Position numbers and translations under genes: made by a program
Notes under the pieces: generated by a model
What the model saw: only the letters and a program-made list of their open reading frames with translations
The model's database searches: none
What the model was told of the DNA's origin: nothing
Assembly: GCF_000003815.2 (NCBI RefSeq)
Contig: NC_049979.1
Location: 15,495,240 to 15,559,239, forward strand
From: Branchiostoma floridae
Taxonomy: Eukaryota; Chordata; Leptocardii; Amphioxiformes; Branchiostomatidae
DNA length: 64,000 nt
Direction of reading: 5' to 3'
In this document: piece after piece, positions 1 to 12,133 of the stretch
How positions within the stretch are numbered: position 1 is the stretch's first letter
How the letters are laid out: each line of letters opens with the position of its first letter

Positions 1-1436
1 GACAAGAACAGCAACGGCGAGGTGAACAAACGGGAGATCAAAGTGCTGAGGCAGTACGTGCGCAACAAGACCAGACCCAAGAAGTGCAGTCGGAACTTCA
101 TAGACTACTGCGATGCAAACCAAGATCAAATACTCACTTTGGATGAATTTCTGAGGTGTACAATAGAAAAAGGTAAGTTCTATTCGTTTTGAAAATTAAA
201 TTTGACCATCTCTATAAAACACAGTGAGTTGAACAACCTTGTTGCAGTTGGCATTTATTTTAGCTAAAAGGCGACTACGGTATCAGCTGATTATACTGCC
301 ATTATTTCGGGATAATTAGTGATGATTTATCTCCTGAAAGTCTGTTCTCGCTATAGCACATGTACAACGTTGTAGCATTGATGCCGTTGAGGTTATTCGT
401 TCCCGTACCTTCTCACACAAAAGACGTCGTTTGACGCTAGAATTTACGCCTGTCCAACAAACGAGACACATAAAGCTCGGCATGAGTCGAATGGCTGTTA
501 GTCAACACTGTGATTCTTTGTCACCAAACGTACTTAGGACGGAAGGTAATTTGTTCTTTGCTATCAAAGAAGACACGTCCCAGACACTCCAGCGTCTGTC
601 AGCCCACCCTGCCGGATGTAAGCCGGTTTAAACCAGGCGATGTTAGCTGCTAATCTCTGGTTTAACACAATTTATAGGACACATCCCGAATGTCTATGGG
701 AATCTGAACAGCTCACAACAACTATTCACAAAGTGGCGCGCCCAGGGAAGGGGGTTAATCCTTTTGATTGAACGCGTAAATTGCGGGAGTCTGTAAGAAA
801 CTTACCAGACACATTCGGCCCGACGTAGGATTTCTGGTTCAACAACAAAGGGGTCTGGCGCAGGCACATTGTCACTGCTTTTTTACACAGACGATTACAC
901 AGGAATACGTACGTAAGAGGAGGGTTTCCAGTGGTGAGACGCCAACTAACTGCCATCGAAAGGCAGGGCATTGACCCCTTGCATCTACCAGTTTCTAGAA
1001 AAAAAAACTAAATTTTTTTTCAAAACGCAACAGTAGAAATGTCCATCACACTACCATTATCACATGGGGCTGCTGTTGGGCAGCCAAATACAAAATAATC
1101 AACCAGAAATGCACCATGTCCAGTAAGGCATCGGTATAACATAATATAAAATCTAGCCAATCGGTGATAAATCAATTCATTAGCAAATCATTCTACTCAA
1201 ATATAAAGGTCATCTGCTCGGGTGTACCCAACACACAATTTCAGCGGTAGCGACACTTTCGAACCGTTTTCATCCAATGCGACATTTTATTCTTTTCTCT
1301 ATTTCCAGATAACACAAATTCAACAAGTAATCCAGCGTCAGCCAATTCCGGTCGGCGAAGAGGGCCGAACCCTTTTAGTGAGTATGGCCAGTGGACATTT
1401 TCGCAGGTGAGGGGATGCAGGTATAGGGGCAGGTAG
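1..1436 (+). CDS. SMOC: SMOC-like secreted modular calcium-binding protein, 3' end (partial)
   Basis: The window opens inside an exon (1-172) that reads as the extracellular calcium-binding domain of the SPARC/SMOC family. Two EF-hand loops are visible, DKNSNGEVNKRE and DANQDQILTLDE, each 12 residues with Glu at position 12. Between and after them come the paired cysteines of this domain (RPKKC, DYCD, FLRC). The RPKKC...YCD spacing is closer to SMOC than to SPARC. SMOC proteins are matricellular modulators of BMP and growth-factor signalling. The exon ends in phase 1 at a gtaagt donor. The best in-phase continuation is an exon at 1309 (acceptor ttccag) giving a Ser/Asn/Arg-rich basic tail and a stop at 1434-1436. 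That second exon is an inference: a gtgagg donor at 1407 could instead splice to an acceptor near 2733 and end after three more codons. The 5' part of the gene lies outside the window. Confidence 0.72.
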
Positions 1437-4400
1437 CAAGCAAAACCCGCTGTCATGACGGGCGGTCATGGCGACTTTTCACAACCATAACAAAGAGCAG
1501 AAACCAGATAGAAATCGCTGGACACTTTGAACTCCTCACGTCTTCTCTATTGCATCGGCTATGTCCAGATATAACCACTGTTCTGCGTGGTTCTTGTATC
1601 TGACAAGGCTGTTGAACGCCCTTGATGTGGATACAAAATACCGACTCTAGTTCTGCAACAGTCGGCTGTATTAATCACGTGATCAGATGCGACCCATGAA
1701 CAACTGTGTTGCCATGTCTTGGGCAGTAGAGGAACACTGAGACATGGGGAACTGAAGATAGCTTGTGGTTTATCTTCGAAATTGCTATAAAACACTCGGA
1801 TTACTTAGCTAAATTTGCTGATGTATGTATACGCCAGGCAGTGCAAGAACACGCCTTTTGAAGTTTCGCAATTTTCACCTTGAAACCATGCACAGGTTGC
1901 AGAACATTGCATTGAACAGAAGAATTCTCTCTGTATGTTAGGCACAAACAAGAGTGTAAACCAGTAAAATCTGGGACTGTAAGAAGGCTTCTTAGCGATC
2001 CCCACACGCAGCCCGTCCTGAGAACCTTGTGATAATAACGTCTGCCGTGTCAACACCTGTGCGCCCTCCCCTCCCTGCCATCCCTCAAGCATGCTCGCGT
2101 AGCTCCAAGCAGATGTGTGGAGTCGGCTTGTTCTCGTACATCTCTGCAAGCCGAATCTAGACATCTAAATGGAGAGTAGTTTCCCACCTTCCGGGATAGA
2201 TAACAAAGCACAAATGTCTGTACCAAAACACTCATCAGTAGATCTAACTCGTAGATGTCCATGTGTTGTGTGTGAGTAGTACTGTTATGAACGTTATTTT
2301 GTCTACAGCATGCTTGCATAATTTGTTGGGGCTCCTCTTTTATGAGAAATGAGTGCCACTGGTCAATACCTTTTACCTTCAACAAAATCTTTGATTACAT
2401 CCTGGCATGAGTCCCAGTAATTTCACTACCAGGGAATTCCTGTTAGAAGGAAGTTGTGGGCCAGCTTATTTGAAAGCCGATAAAAGACTTTCCCATTTAT
2501 GTACCCTTCCAGGATACCATTAGGATGGATCCTTAAACCCTGCCAATCTAAGATAACTTCACAGTCTTGAGAAAGAAAATCAGATATAACTCTCACATTT
2601 GTCTTGCACACACTCACTGTGGTTTGCATGCTCCTGTAGGAGAAGTTTTTTTCCAACATGATTAGTTTTCTGTATTGGTAGTAGATTAAGTTGATATTTG
2701 ATGTCTAACAGTTTTCCTCCTCTTCTCTTCCAGTTGGCAGGTTGATGTGAGTCCTCCTGATGCTGGAACCATGGATACACAACTGCTTATCGTTTCCATG
2801 GCAACAGATGTTGTCAAGGATACCATCTTCCCCCAGATAAATGAAAACTGTACACAATACAGCTATCCATGTTACTAAAATCTAGGTGTGGGGTCCATTA
2901 CAAACTGGTCTATAGTATGCATACTTTGTGAAATCTCTATGCGATGTTGCCTATGTGTATGTATTTTGGAAAGATTATTATTTTTACTTGGTGATAGTGT
3001 GTTTGTAGGGTAGCTAACAATTGCGTGAATAGATGGATTTTGTCATGTTTGAGGATGTGTGTGGCCACTACTACAGTAATTTTACATGTAAGATACTCTT
3101 GATATATAAAAATTGAATATATAGTTGTAAAACATTAAACCTTTGATCTACTGAATGAATTGAAGCAAATGCAAGGCTAGACAAAAGCAATCTTCTCATA
3201 CTGCCTGAGCTATAGTCAAGCCTGGGTGACATGCCTGGCAGACAAACAGGACACAGCACATTTCCCCACTTTTGCACAATTGTTTTATCATTAAGAAATT
3301 GCTATTGTAAAATATTTACAATTATCACTTCACTGCTATCTGAACCCCTCCAAAAGCTCATACGGGTAGTATTTTAGCACAATCGAAAGATTACTGCAGT
3401 TACATACACATGAAATAGGACCTTATTATCTTTGTCAAATATGTTTTGGAATTCTTGGCTTCAAAAAGTTTGTTTTTAAATGACAATGTATAAAGGGCAG
3501 GTAGCTGGTTATGTGTCTAACTTTGTAAATATGGTGACACCTTGTGGGCTTGTAGAGAATATGTAAAAACTCCATGGTACATGTCGCATATCCTAACGTA
3601 TTGTATCTCTGTGCCGCCATTAAATTACATGCTAAAAAACAGACAGTGTTTTTTTCTTGCGTAAATATTTCAAGTGTACAAAAAGAGGAAGGAATAAAGA
3701 AAGAAATTGAACTGGTGCATTGAATTTTGAAAAACATAGGAAATTTGGAATCTCAAACAAATGTAACTGCATATGACAGACAGACGCAACAATCTAGAGG
3801 GAAGCAACATTTTTCAAATGTGTGAAAGTTGACCAAAAGAAGCTGTATGACTTCCAAGCTAACCTGAATACCTTCCATTATGCCCACTCCAATAGTCTGT
3901 ATCAGATGTAAACAAACCAGGATGGTACCCAGGCAACTTAAATACATTTAATCCAACATACAATCCAACATTATCAGTGTTTTTTAAAACATTATCACTG
4001 TTTTGCCAACACCAATGCAATGAATGACTCCAAGTTAGATCAAGTTCTCCATTTGCCAAAAGAGATTAGATCAAGGCTAGCAAAACAAGGCAGCCTCATC
4101 CTGTTTATCAAATACACCTCATTTCATTTCATGTCAGTAACTCTTTCCTGTGTCTGGTGTGAGGTAATGCAGCATCTGACGAGATGTTAGATCTTGTAAA
4201 AAATACTTTGCATCGTTTCATAATCCGAAGGGTGAAACATGAGCCCTTGCAGAATGTGACATTCGGTTTAATCTGAAGTCTAAAATAAATCATGGAAGAC
4301 ATCTAGCCACAACAAAGGGATAATGTTGACACTTCCTTTAAGCTATTGGATCTCTAAATTTCTTGATAGTATGTGCTTATCTGTGAGCCGTGTCTGGTGG

Positions 4401-6028
4401 GTATGTTTGACCAGTTGTGTCTGCCTGTATCTGGCATGTCACAAGAGTAGCAGCTTTTCCTGCGGACATCCAAGTGAGATAATGTTAGCACATTATTAAG
4501 CTTACTCTTTTCCTAAGAGTTTTGTGGACAAAACTATATCAAACTGCTTAAACATTTCACCATGTTTATCGAGTGTGTTGCCTATCTAGGGAGGTATCTG
4601 AGCTCTTCAAATTGTTCGTGTTCGTATTCGAAGTCAACTAGTTGGAAAGGTTATTCGGGTAGTGTCTAGCAGGTGTTTTTTTGCAGCTCAAAAAGGGCCC
4701 CTCCCATCAATACCATCTGTAGCAGGCACAATAATGGTATACAATGTTGCTTCATCAAAGCGTCTTATAAACCAGCTTGTTGACTACTTGTACGTCAATG
4801 GTGGGAATGCATCTAAAAAAATTTTTTTCACACCTTTCCCAAGTTCTGTGAGAGATAAAACTGAACAAGCAAATGTCAGTTCTCATTTTTACCCAGCAAT
4901 TCTGGCTCCATAGTTGCTTGTTAGTAAAAAGACTTGCAAACAATAAATACCCAGTAAGACGCAGATTGCGGTCTAGCATGTTCTCCTAGTACAACAGCCC
5001 GTGAGCACATGTGACATGTATGACTAATATTGGCAGGACATGCTTGAGGTTCCTGTACCCTGATCTGATCCACCTGTCCCTGCCAGGTAAGGCAAACAAC
5101 ACACGCTTATCTTCTCTCTCCCAACAGGTGTTGGAAACTTTATTGGACACAGTCAGCGCACAAAGTGGGGACTTATTGGACAAATCCCCTGACAATTGCT
5201 GCCGTTGTGATGGAGTGCCTTCCTTTGTTTACGCCATGCCAGACTCTGCCCACCTGACCTCTGGTGTGTCAATCAAAGACAACAGCCACCGGTTACTCCA
5301 GTCCGTGCCAAGTATTTGTATCTGTGAATTCCACAGAGAAGCCTGGTCCCCAACAGGCTGACTTTGTCCACGTTTCCCCCCCACATCCCAGTCTTAGTAA
5401 AGTGACATTTTGATCCAGCTCCAGATGATGGAGGAATGACAGAATAAGCCAACAAAGCAGCTTGCTGCTGGGGTAGAAATCCCCTGGATTGTGCAGAGAC
5501 AAATACATTCCCCCCATCCCTAAAGCAGCAGCTCAACAGAGCTTTCTCCCCTGCAAAATGCCTTGACAAAAGAACAGTTAAAGGATCTAAAACCAATTTG
5601 CAAACCTAAGCCTCTCTTTGAGTTCCCAACATGTAGAGAGGGTCTCTTACTTGGCAGTACAATGTCTGTGTGTCATGTATTGATAACATGAGATATTCTA
5701 TTTACATGGTATTCTTTACTCAATACAATAATCAGAGAGAATTGCATGCAGCTAACTGAACTTTACAGATAAAATAACTTTAAACTTTGAAATAAACGCA
5801 AAGATGACATTCATGAAAAGCTATAGAAATTGCCATTGTTGTTTTCAGTTTTACCAAAAGAGTACTACATTTGTACTTACAACATACTGTACATTTCCTG
5901 CAAAATCAATATAGCTTGGGCAAGTGAATTTTCTAAAAGTTATCCGTAGATGCGTTTCTCTAAAATCACACAAATATCATTACAGGAACTTTTACACTTT
6001 TTAATCTTGGTATATGATTGTGCATGAG
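1437..6028. other. Intergenic, SMOC 3' flank and DNAJC4 3' flank
   Basis: About 4.6 kb between the SMOC stop and the DNAJC4 stop. Short open frames occur on both strands, but none has a recognisable domain or consistent splice sites. A good acceptor near 2721-2733 (tcttctcttccag) could serve an alternative SMOC 3' exon. I see no other gene, RNA or clear mobile element here. Confidence 0.5.
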
Positions 6029-9000
6029 TTAAACCACTCTTCCACTTTTCTTTGCTAGCTGTTTCTCCTCATATGCTTTTCTTAACTTGGCAAGTTTTTC
6101 CTCCATGGTATATTTCCTGCAGACAGAAGAAAAGGAGAAATTACAGGAAATGTCATTGAGCAAAAAGAATAGTTCAAACCCGGCTGGGTCATACCAATGA
6201 CTGACAAGTCTGACATCCTGTCTTGTCTGCTTAGCACTCAGCACTCATGAGAAGGACTATGGAAGTTGAACACACTCCACGATTAATGGACTAGCCCCCT
6301 GCTGTAGTGGTTTGTGTGTTCCAATGGCTATAGCCCCTATACACCAAATCAAAATTGGGGCAAAATGAAACTAACTCATCAATATGCTTTGTTATGATGT
6401 TGAATACCTTTATGATTAATTGTCAGTAAAGCTTTGATAGTTTAATAGTTCCTTGCCATAAAAGGAGATACAGCTGGCCCATGTAGGAGAGAACAATGCA
6501 TGGACTGACATATTCTCCAAGCAGAGGTTGGGTCAGGGGATGATAGTGGCCGAGGAGGGACCGGTGAAAAATCACAGCCACTACAATCTCCCGACCAAAC
6601 CTCTGCTTGGAGAATAGGACTGACACTGTCAGCGCAGATGCTCACAGGGGTTTATATGTCATTACCAAGCAAGAAAAATAACGGAATATTTCTTGCAGAG
6701 TGGACAGATGAAGGAGCATTTGGCTTCTTTTGACAGTAATGACAAAGTTGCAAGGCTCAGCAAAAATTGTTGATTCATTCAGTAGCCAACAGCTTGATAT
6801 CATCTATTATAGGGAGGATATAAATCAACTGTACTATGAAGTGTTTATCCGAGTCCATATTATGACAAGGTGCTGGCTCACAATACTTCATGGTGTCAAC
6901 ATCAGAGCTGATTACAGGTTTGAGCATTAAAGATTGTTCAGGGAACGAAAGTTCAAGTTCTACATACTCCCTCAAAGAGACAGGTCTAGAGACAGATTTC
7001 TTTGACTCCTGTATTTCTACAGCAGGTCCGTGTGAAAGTCAGGCCCAGCCTTTAACAGCAGTCTACCCCTTCAACCCCTAAACCACACCAACAAAAGCCA
7101 CATGTGGGGACCCTGTTAATCATGCAAGTCTCCATGGCTGACAGGGAAGTGGTTGCGCAACGGTGTCAAGGAGGATTAGGCCGTGCTGAGTGGTGCACAC
7201 TCTGGTATTGTGTTTGTCAGGCCTGGATATCCTCCAGTCTGAACCTTTTGTAGCTATATGGCAGGGTGGCAAATTGGGAGGGCTGTTACATAAGTGGAGA
7301 TGACGTACAAGTAGTTGTAGAGTGATGATGGAAAAAGAAAGACTACTAAAAAATTGTCAGAGATCCACAGCCAGTATGGAACCTGCAATGTTTCCTAACA
7401 TACAAAGAGTAGTACATGTATATATCCATGTGAGGGCCAATAAGGGCCAGACTGTGTTGGGGAAAGTGGCATTGCTTGAAAATGTTTGAATGTATTTCAA
7501 GTCTAGTGTTTTTGCAATCTTTTGGCTGATCAGTTTTCATGATTCCTCTGTTCCACACCCATCATCTCAATATTTCCCATTCTGTCTGTAAGAAGAGTTA
7601 ATGACCCACCTGGCATTCTCCTTGGCCATAGCATATGCCAGCCTGGCTTGCCTGTCCTGCTCCAGAACTTGACTATACACGAATCCCTTCACAACAAATC
7701 TGTCACACAAACACAAGAAAATAACACTGAAAATGGCTATCATTCATCTTATCTGAGAAATAAAAAATTCATATCCTTCATCTACCTATCTTACAGCTTT
7801 TCATCATCATGGGGTGATCTATGTATCAAGACCAGTAATGGTTACCACAGAATTCTGCAAGGTTTATCTAAGCAAACCAGTTTAAGATGTAGTTAATGTA
7901 CTTACATATAGACAAATATGGTGAGAAGGTATCCGCCTCCAAGTACTGACAGACAGACAGCCATCATCTTAGCATGGCTGGTGGAGCCACTGTATCTTTT
8001 ACCACCCCCTTCTCTGGCTGCCTTGAAGTCGTAATAGTAGTAGTTTTGACTCTGGCTTCTCCCTTGTTCAAATGGACCATGGCCATGGCTGAAACAGAAC
8101 AGAACACCTTTAAAGTGTTTTCCCTACATTCCAACCATCAATGCTCAAATGCCTTTAAAGTGTTTTCCCTACATTCCAACCATCAATGCTCAAATGGACA
8201 GAACACCAAATAACAGCTTGACCCTGTTGGGTGCTAAGAGCCCCCTGGAGTCTCAAAAGAAAACTGCAGCTAGAACTTCTCCATAACATGCTCCAGACAA
8301 GTCATTTTCTCATGAATATTTAAGTTATGCATTCTGTACACAGTAGTCTTTGGCATAAATGGTTAGTATCTCCTGCCAGTTGTTTCTGAAAGTTTAGAGT
8401 CTTTGTTATACTTTCCATGAACCGCCATGCTTGATGCTAGCCTGGGTACCATCCTCTGTAAAAACTGCTGGCTTAATCTTTCTGTTAGCAAGTAAAATGA
8501 TTGATCCAGTGGTTACCATGGAGGATAGTTTAGCAAAGCAAAAAGGTTAAGACAACAGTAGTTACTAGAGAGCAGTTTAGCAGGTGAAAAGATAGAGCCA
8601 GGTGGAAAGTACCCAGGCTAGCCAAAACATTTCCGACCATTTTCAGGTTCTGGGTCTGAGTTATTTCTGACCATAGTTAAAAGTACAGTAGTCCATTGCA
8701 ACATGACATAGATGTTTATTCCATCATCTTAGTTTTGGTCCCCACTGATTGGAGATCATAATGGATGTGCATGTATACTTTTTCTTTCATGAAAATGTTG
8801 AATGTAGCTTAAATAAAATCATGTCATTTTTTCCCCTCCCACTCCCACTAGTCAAGATGCCACCTACACAATCTAACTGAAGTGACCCAGTGTTACACTT
8901 GTTACTTGTACAAATGTACCAAACTCTGCAAGACTAGGACCCTACAGAGCGTCTACAGAATAAAGTACCTTCCACCAGGACCAAATGGGTAGTCAGGCCT

Positions 9001-10039
9001 GGGTCTGGGAGGAACGTTGGTGGTCTGAAACTTTGTCCCCATGCGAAGGCTCTGGTCGTAGTGTTTCCTGGCCAGGCTCTTACTCAGGATACTGTACGCC
9101 TCGTTCAGCTGGACAAACTGTTTGTGGAGCTCTGGGTTGTTGGGATTGCTGTCTGGGTGGTACTGAGGAAAACAGGGCAGAGGATGCATGTGAGTTCAAG
9201 CACGTGTTGTAACTGTGATATAGCCTGGTATCCAAACCTTTAATTCGTAGTTGCCGAGTCTCTGTCCTCTCTGCTGATATGATCTGTGATATAGTCTGAA
9301 GAGCCATTCACATCTACCAGTATACTGGTAGGGATGCTATATGGGTTAAAACATAATGTCAATGGACCAGCCCTTTCCATCTATAGCTGAATGTTCTAGT
9401 TGTAACTGACATAGACATCAAGTAGTAGTATCACTTTTGGGCCATGTGTATCACTCTCCTTTTAATCTGTCTCTATTAAGGCTATCTATTATATATTAAT
9501 TATCATACGTCATCAATATATGTTAACTAGATAGTAGGTCAAACAAGTCTTCACAAGATAATCTAAGCCGCTCACCTTTTTAGACATTTTAAAGAATGCA
9601 GCCTTGATCTCTGCAGGGCTGGCATCCCTTTGCACCTGGAGAAGCTCATAGTAATTGGCTAATGTGTTCCTGAAAACAAAATGGCAAGTCAGAGTCAAAT
9701 GGCACATCTACTAGTACATAGACAGGTCTTACAGAAAAGAAACAAACTTTAGATTATATTTCCAAGAATTACATGAACAGTAGGAATCTGTCTCCTAGTA
9801 GAGTAGAGTAGAGTAGAGTTCTTCGGTTGGGTAGGAGTACTTTGATAATCTCCTCCAAGTCCCTATTGAGGTATATATCATATGTAGTCACTATAGACAG
9901 GTCTACATGTATCAATGAAGACTGTAAACAGGACATGTATTGCTGCTGACCTTGATGTGCTGAAGTTCCTGACTGCCTGTCTGGTGAAGCTACAGCCTCT
10001 GCAGGGACCCAGCAGCTCCAGGAGTGCCTTCTGCATCAT
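6029..10039 (-). CDS. DNAJC4: DnaJ homolog subfamily C member 4 (mitochondrial/membrane J-protein)
   Basis: Six exons join phase-consistently (9951-10039, 9576-9669, 8969-9162, 7906-8088, 7610-7699, 6029-6116) into 245 residues, close to vertebrate DNAJC4. A J domain covers about residues 31-90: it starts NYYELLQVQRDASPAEIKAA, crosses a splice junction into the HPD motif (KKYHPDSNPNN) and ends NEAYSILSKSLARKHYD. J domains stimulate Hsp70 ATPase. One membrane segment follows (residues about 168-190, LSVLGGGYLLTIFVYIFVV), then a basic coiled tail ending EEKQLAKKSGRVV. The start is the first ATG after an in-frame stop. The first 30 residues contain Arg and Lys, hydroxylated residues and one acidic residue, which suggests a mitochondrial presequence. 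Intron 5 carries a MITE and intron 3 a 45-bp duplication. Transmembrane topology and location are inferred. Confidence 0.9.
6513..6614. mobile_element. Hairpin MITE, TCTCCAAGCAGA family, copy 1
   Basis: A 102-bp near-palindrome in DNAJC4 intron 5. It starts TTCTCCAAGCAGAGGTT, ends with its reverse complement, and is flanked on both sides by TA. The arms stay similar for about 38 bases with a few mismatches. The TA duplication points to the Tc1/mariner type of integration. No transposase is encoded, so it would need one in trans. Confidence 0.8.
8107..8196. repeat. Perfect 45-bp tandem duplication
   Basis: Two identical adjacent 45-bp copies (8107-8151 and 8152-8196) sit just upstream of exon 4 of DNAJC4, inside intron 3. 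No difference between the copies is visible, so the event is recent or an assembly artefact. The exon and its acceptor (8089 onward) are not disturbed. Confidence 0.95.
9797..9819. repeat. Pentanucleotide microsatellite (gagta)n
   Basis: About four tandem gagta units in DNAJC4 intron 1. It is short and probably polymorphic. Confidence 0.9.
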
Positions 10040-12133
10040 GTGGGGTCATCAGGGGTCATGTCAGAATTGTGGGATGGAGGGGTGGGCAGCTTCCTCCTAC
10101 AACACAACATCATGTCAGTATTCAGTGCAACACATACTAAAAGGAAAGAAGTTCTTTCAAAGAACTATCTTGGAACTATCTTTGCTGAATAATGTTATAA
10201 ATTTTATAATGATAGACATTGATGTTGTGAGTGCTAATCATTGTCTATTTCCCCAAGTCTGTGTTATGTTTTGCTTTCAAGGCTACTTATGCTACATCTC
10301 ATCTGGTTTAGATATAGAAGTACAAAATATGACTTATTAAGACATGAATACACTAATAAGACAACATACTCGTAACTGTGCATGTACTGGCATGGTTCAA
10401 ACAAGGATCGGGCCACTGCACTGCAAGTTATCCAGATCAGCCAGGGTTTAATTTGAACCCTTTTCCGGGACTATGGCGAATAGTTGAATAATATACGGAT
10501 AATTTGGTACCTATCTGACCATTGTGGCTCTAGTATCCAGAGAGAAAAGGATGTGCATTTTACATAATCAACGCCCCCCTCCCCAAGCCAAAACAAGAAC
10601 TAGGCCAGGGCAGTGTGTCCTACAAAACTTGGAGAAAGCGGCTTGTTTTCGCGGCTGGCCACATCTGATTGGGTTCTACTGATTCTCAGAACCCATATTT
10701 GACCATACAGAGAGTAAAAAATAACTAAATATTAAGAAATAAGGCAAGACGAACCTTGTTTGGTCGGTATCGTTTGGTCGACACACCGGCACAGTTTTGA
10801 TTGTGTAATCGTCCCTAAGAGGTGAAAGGTCATACGCTGTCGTTATTACCAACGTTTTGCGGCATACGATAACCAGATGGATGTCGTAAAATCTTCCGTG
10901 AAGAACCCACAGGTGAAAAAGGTGGTGATGACCGGACAGAGATAACGGTCGGTATCTTAATCAAGATCCGCGAAAGTACCTTCCATAGTTAATTGTGGAT
11001 GCAAGATAAGGCAAACAATTAGAACCTTTCACCCAACCGCTTGGTCACGAGTCATATCTTGATGTATTGCGTTATGTTAGACAGTGAGGTAACGTTAACG
11101 TCAATGAGTTTCTGAGTGTGGTGGTTTCAGGTTGGATTTCTTTAGTCTGTGTGACACAAACTCTGCTGTCCAGGGCTATAGTCTAGGAGGCCGCCGGATG
11201 TTGGGCGGGCTGCTGTAAGCGAGATTTAATCAGGCTAGAGTTTCTTTGCTTATGGACTGAACTCTATGGATCCCTTGCGATATGTACGTCTTGAGAAATA
11301 TTACAAGTTATCTAAAGTTCCTTTGTAATCAGCTTCCAGGCCTAAAACAACAACACAAAGGACATTTGGAGTCTTATTGACAACAAACCACAAGAACGAG
11401 TTCAGTGCACTTGAAGAATAAATCTCCATGGCATAGTATTTTTTTACCAAAACTGTAGACGGGTATTGTTCACAATAAATGTCTCTTCCACGAAGTTTCA
11501 CTTGTTGATGGACTGAAGAACAATAAAACTTTACAAGGATAGCAAATACATAAACTCTATACCAGCTTCATATCTCACACGTGTTGCGTAGCGTTTACAG
11601 AACTTATAACGTACTTAATCATAATCAAAATGTGTAATCATAAATTCCAAAGCTGCATATTGCACAATTGGTTGTACATCGCGTTTTGGAAATACCTTCT
11701 TTCATAATATGCCGCCTACCCTACAAATACACCAAAGTATTAAATATAGCAACGGATCATAACTGAACAGAACCGAACAAATAAATCTGTCATATATAAT
11801 ATAAACGATACACATGTCGCTACAAGCTCCCATTATTTGATTTAACTTAAATCTAAATGATGAGCAGGTTTCTTCCACGTATGTCTTCCGCAATCGAAGA
11901 AGTAACTATCATTTTCAGTATTCCCTGTAAGACCAGCGGAACTGCATAGTATGTAATTAGTCCATGTATGTTATATCATTCTCTGATTTGATATTTCCGA
12001 ACGGGTCGTTTGCCGGTATGACTTCCCTTCAAGTTCAGCACAATGTTCAAGATCCCCAAGCAGATAGATTTTTTGTTTGTACATCTTTTATGCGGGATAC
12101 ATCCAGATCGCCGGCCATGAGCGCTAGTGCAGG
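10040..12133. other. Intergenic between DNAJC4 start and homeobox gene 3' end
   Basis: This 2.1-kb stretch should hold the DNAJC4 promoter (minus strand, upstream of 10039) and the 3' untranslated region of the homeobox gene. I see no convincing ORF, RNA gene or mobile element. There is no clear TATA box for DNAJC4. Confidence 0.5.

Noticed and set aside
5011-5596. Overlapping 100-116 codon frames on both strands
   Set aside because: No family motif, no consistent splice sites and equal openness on both strands.
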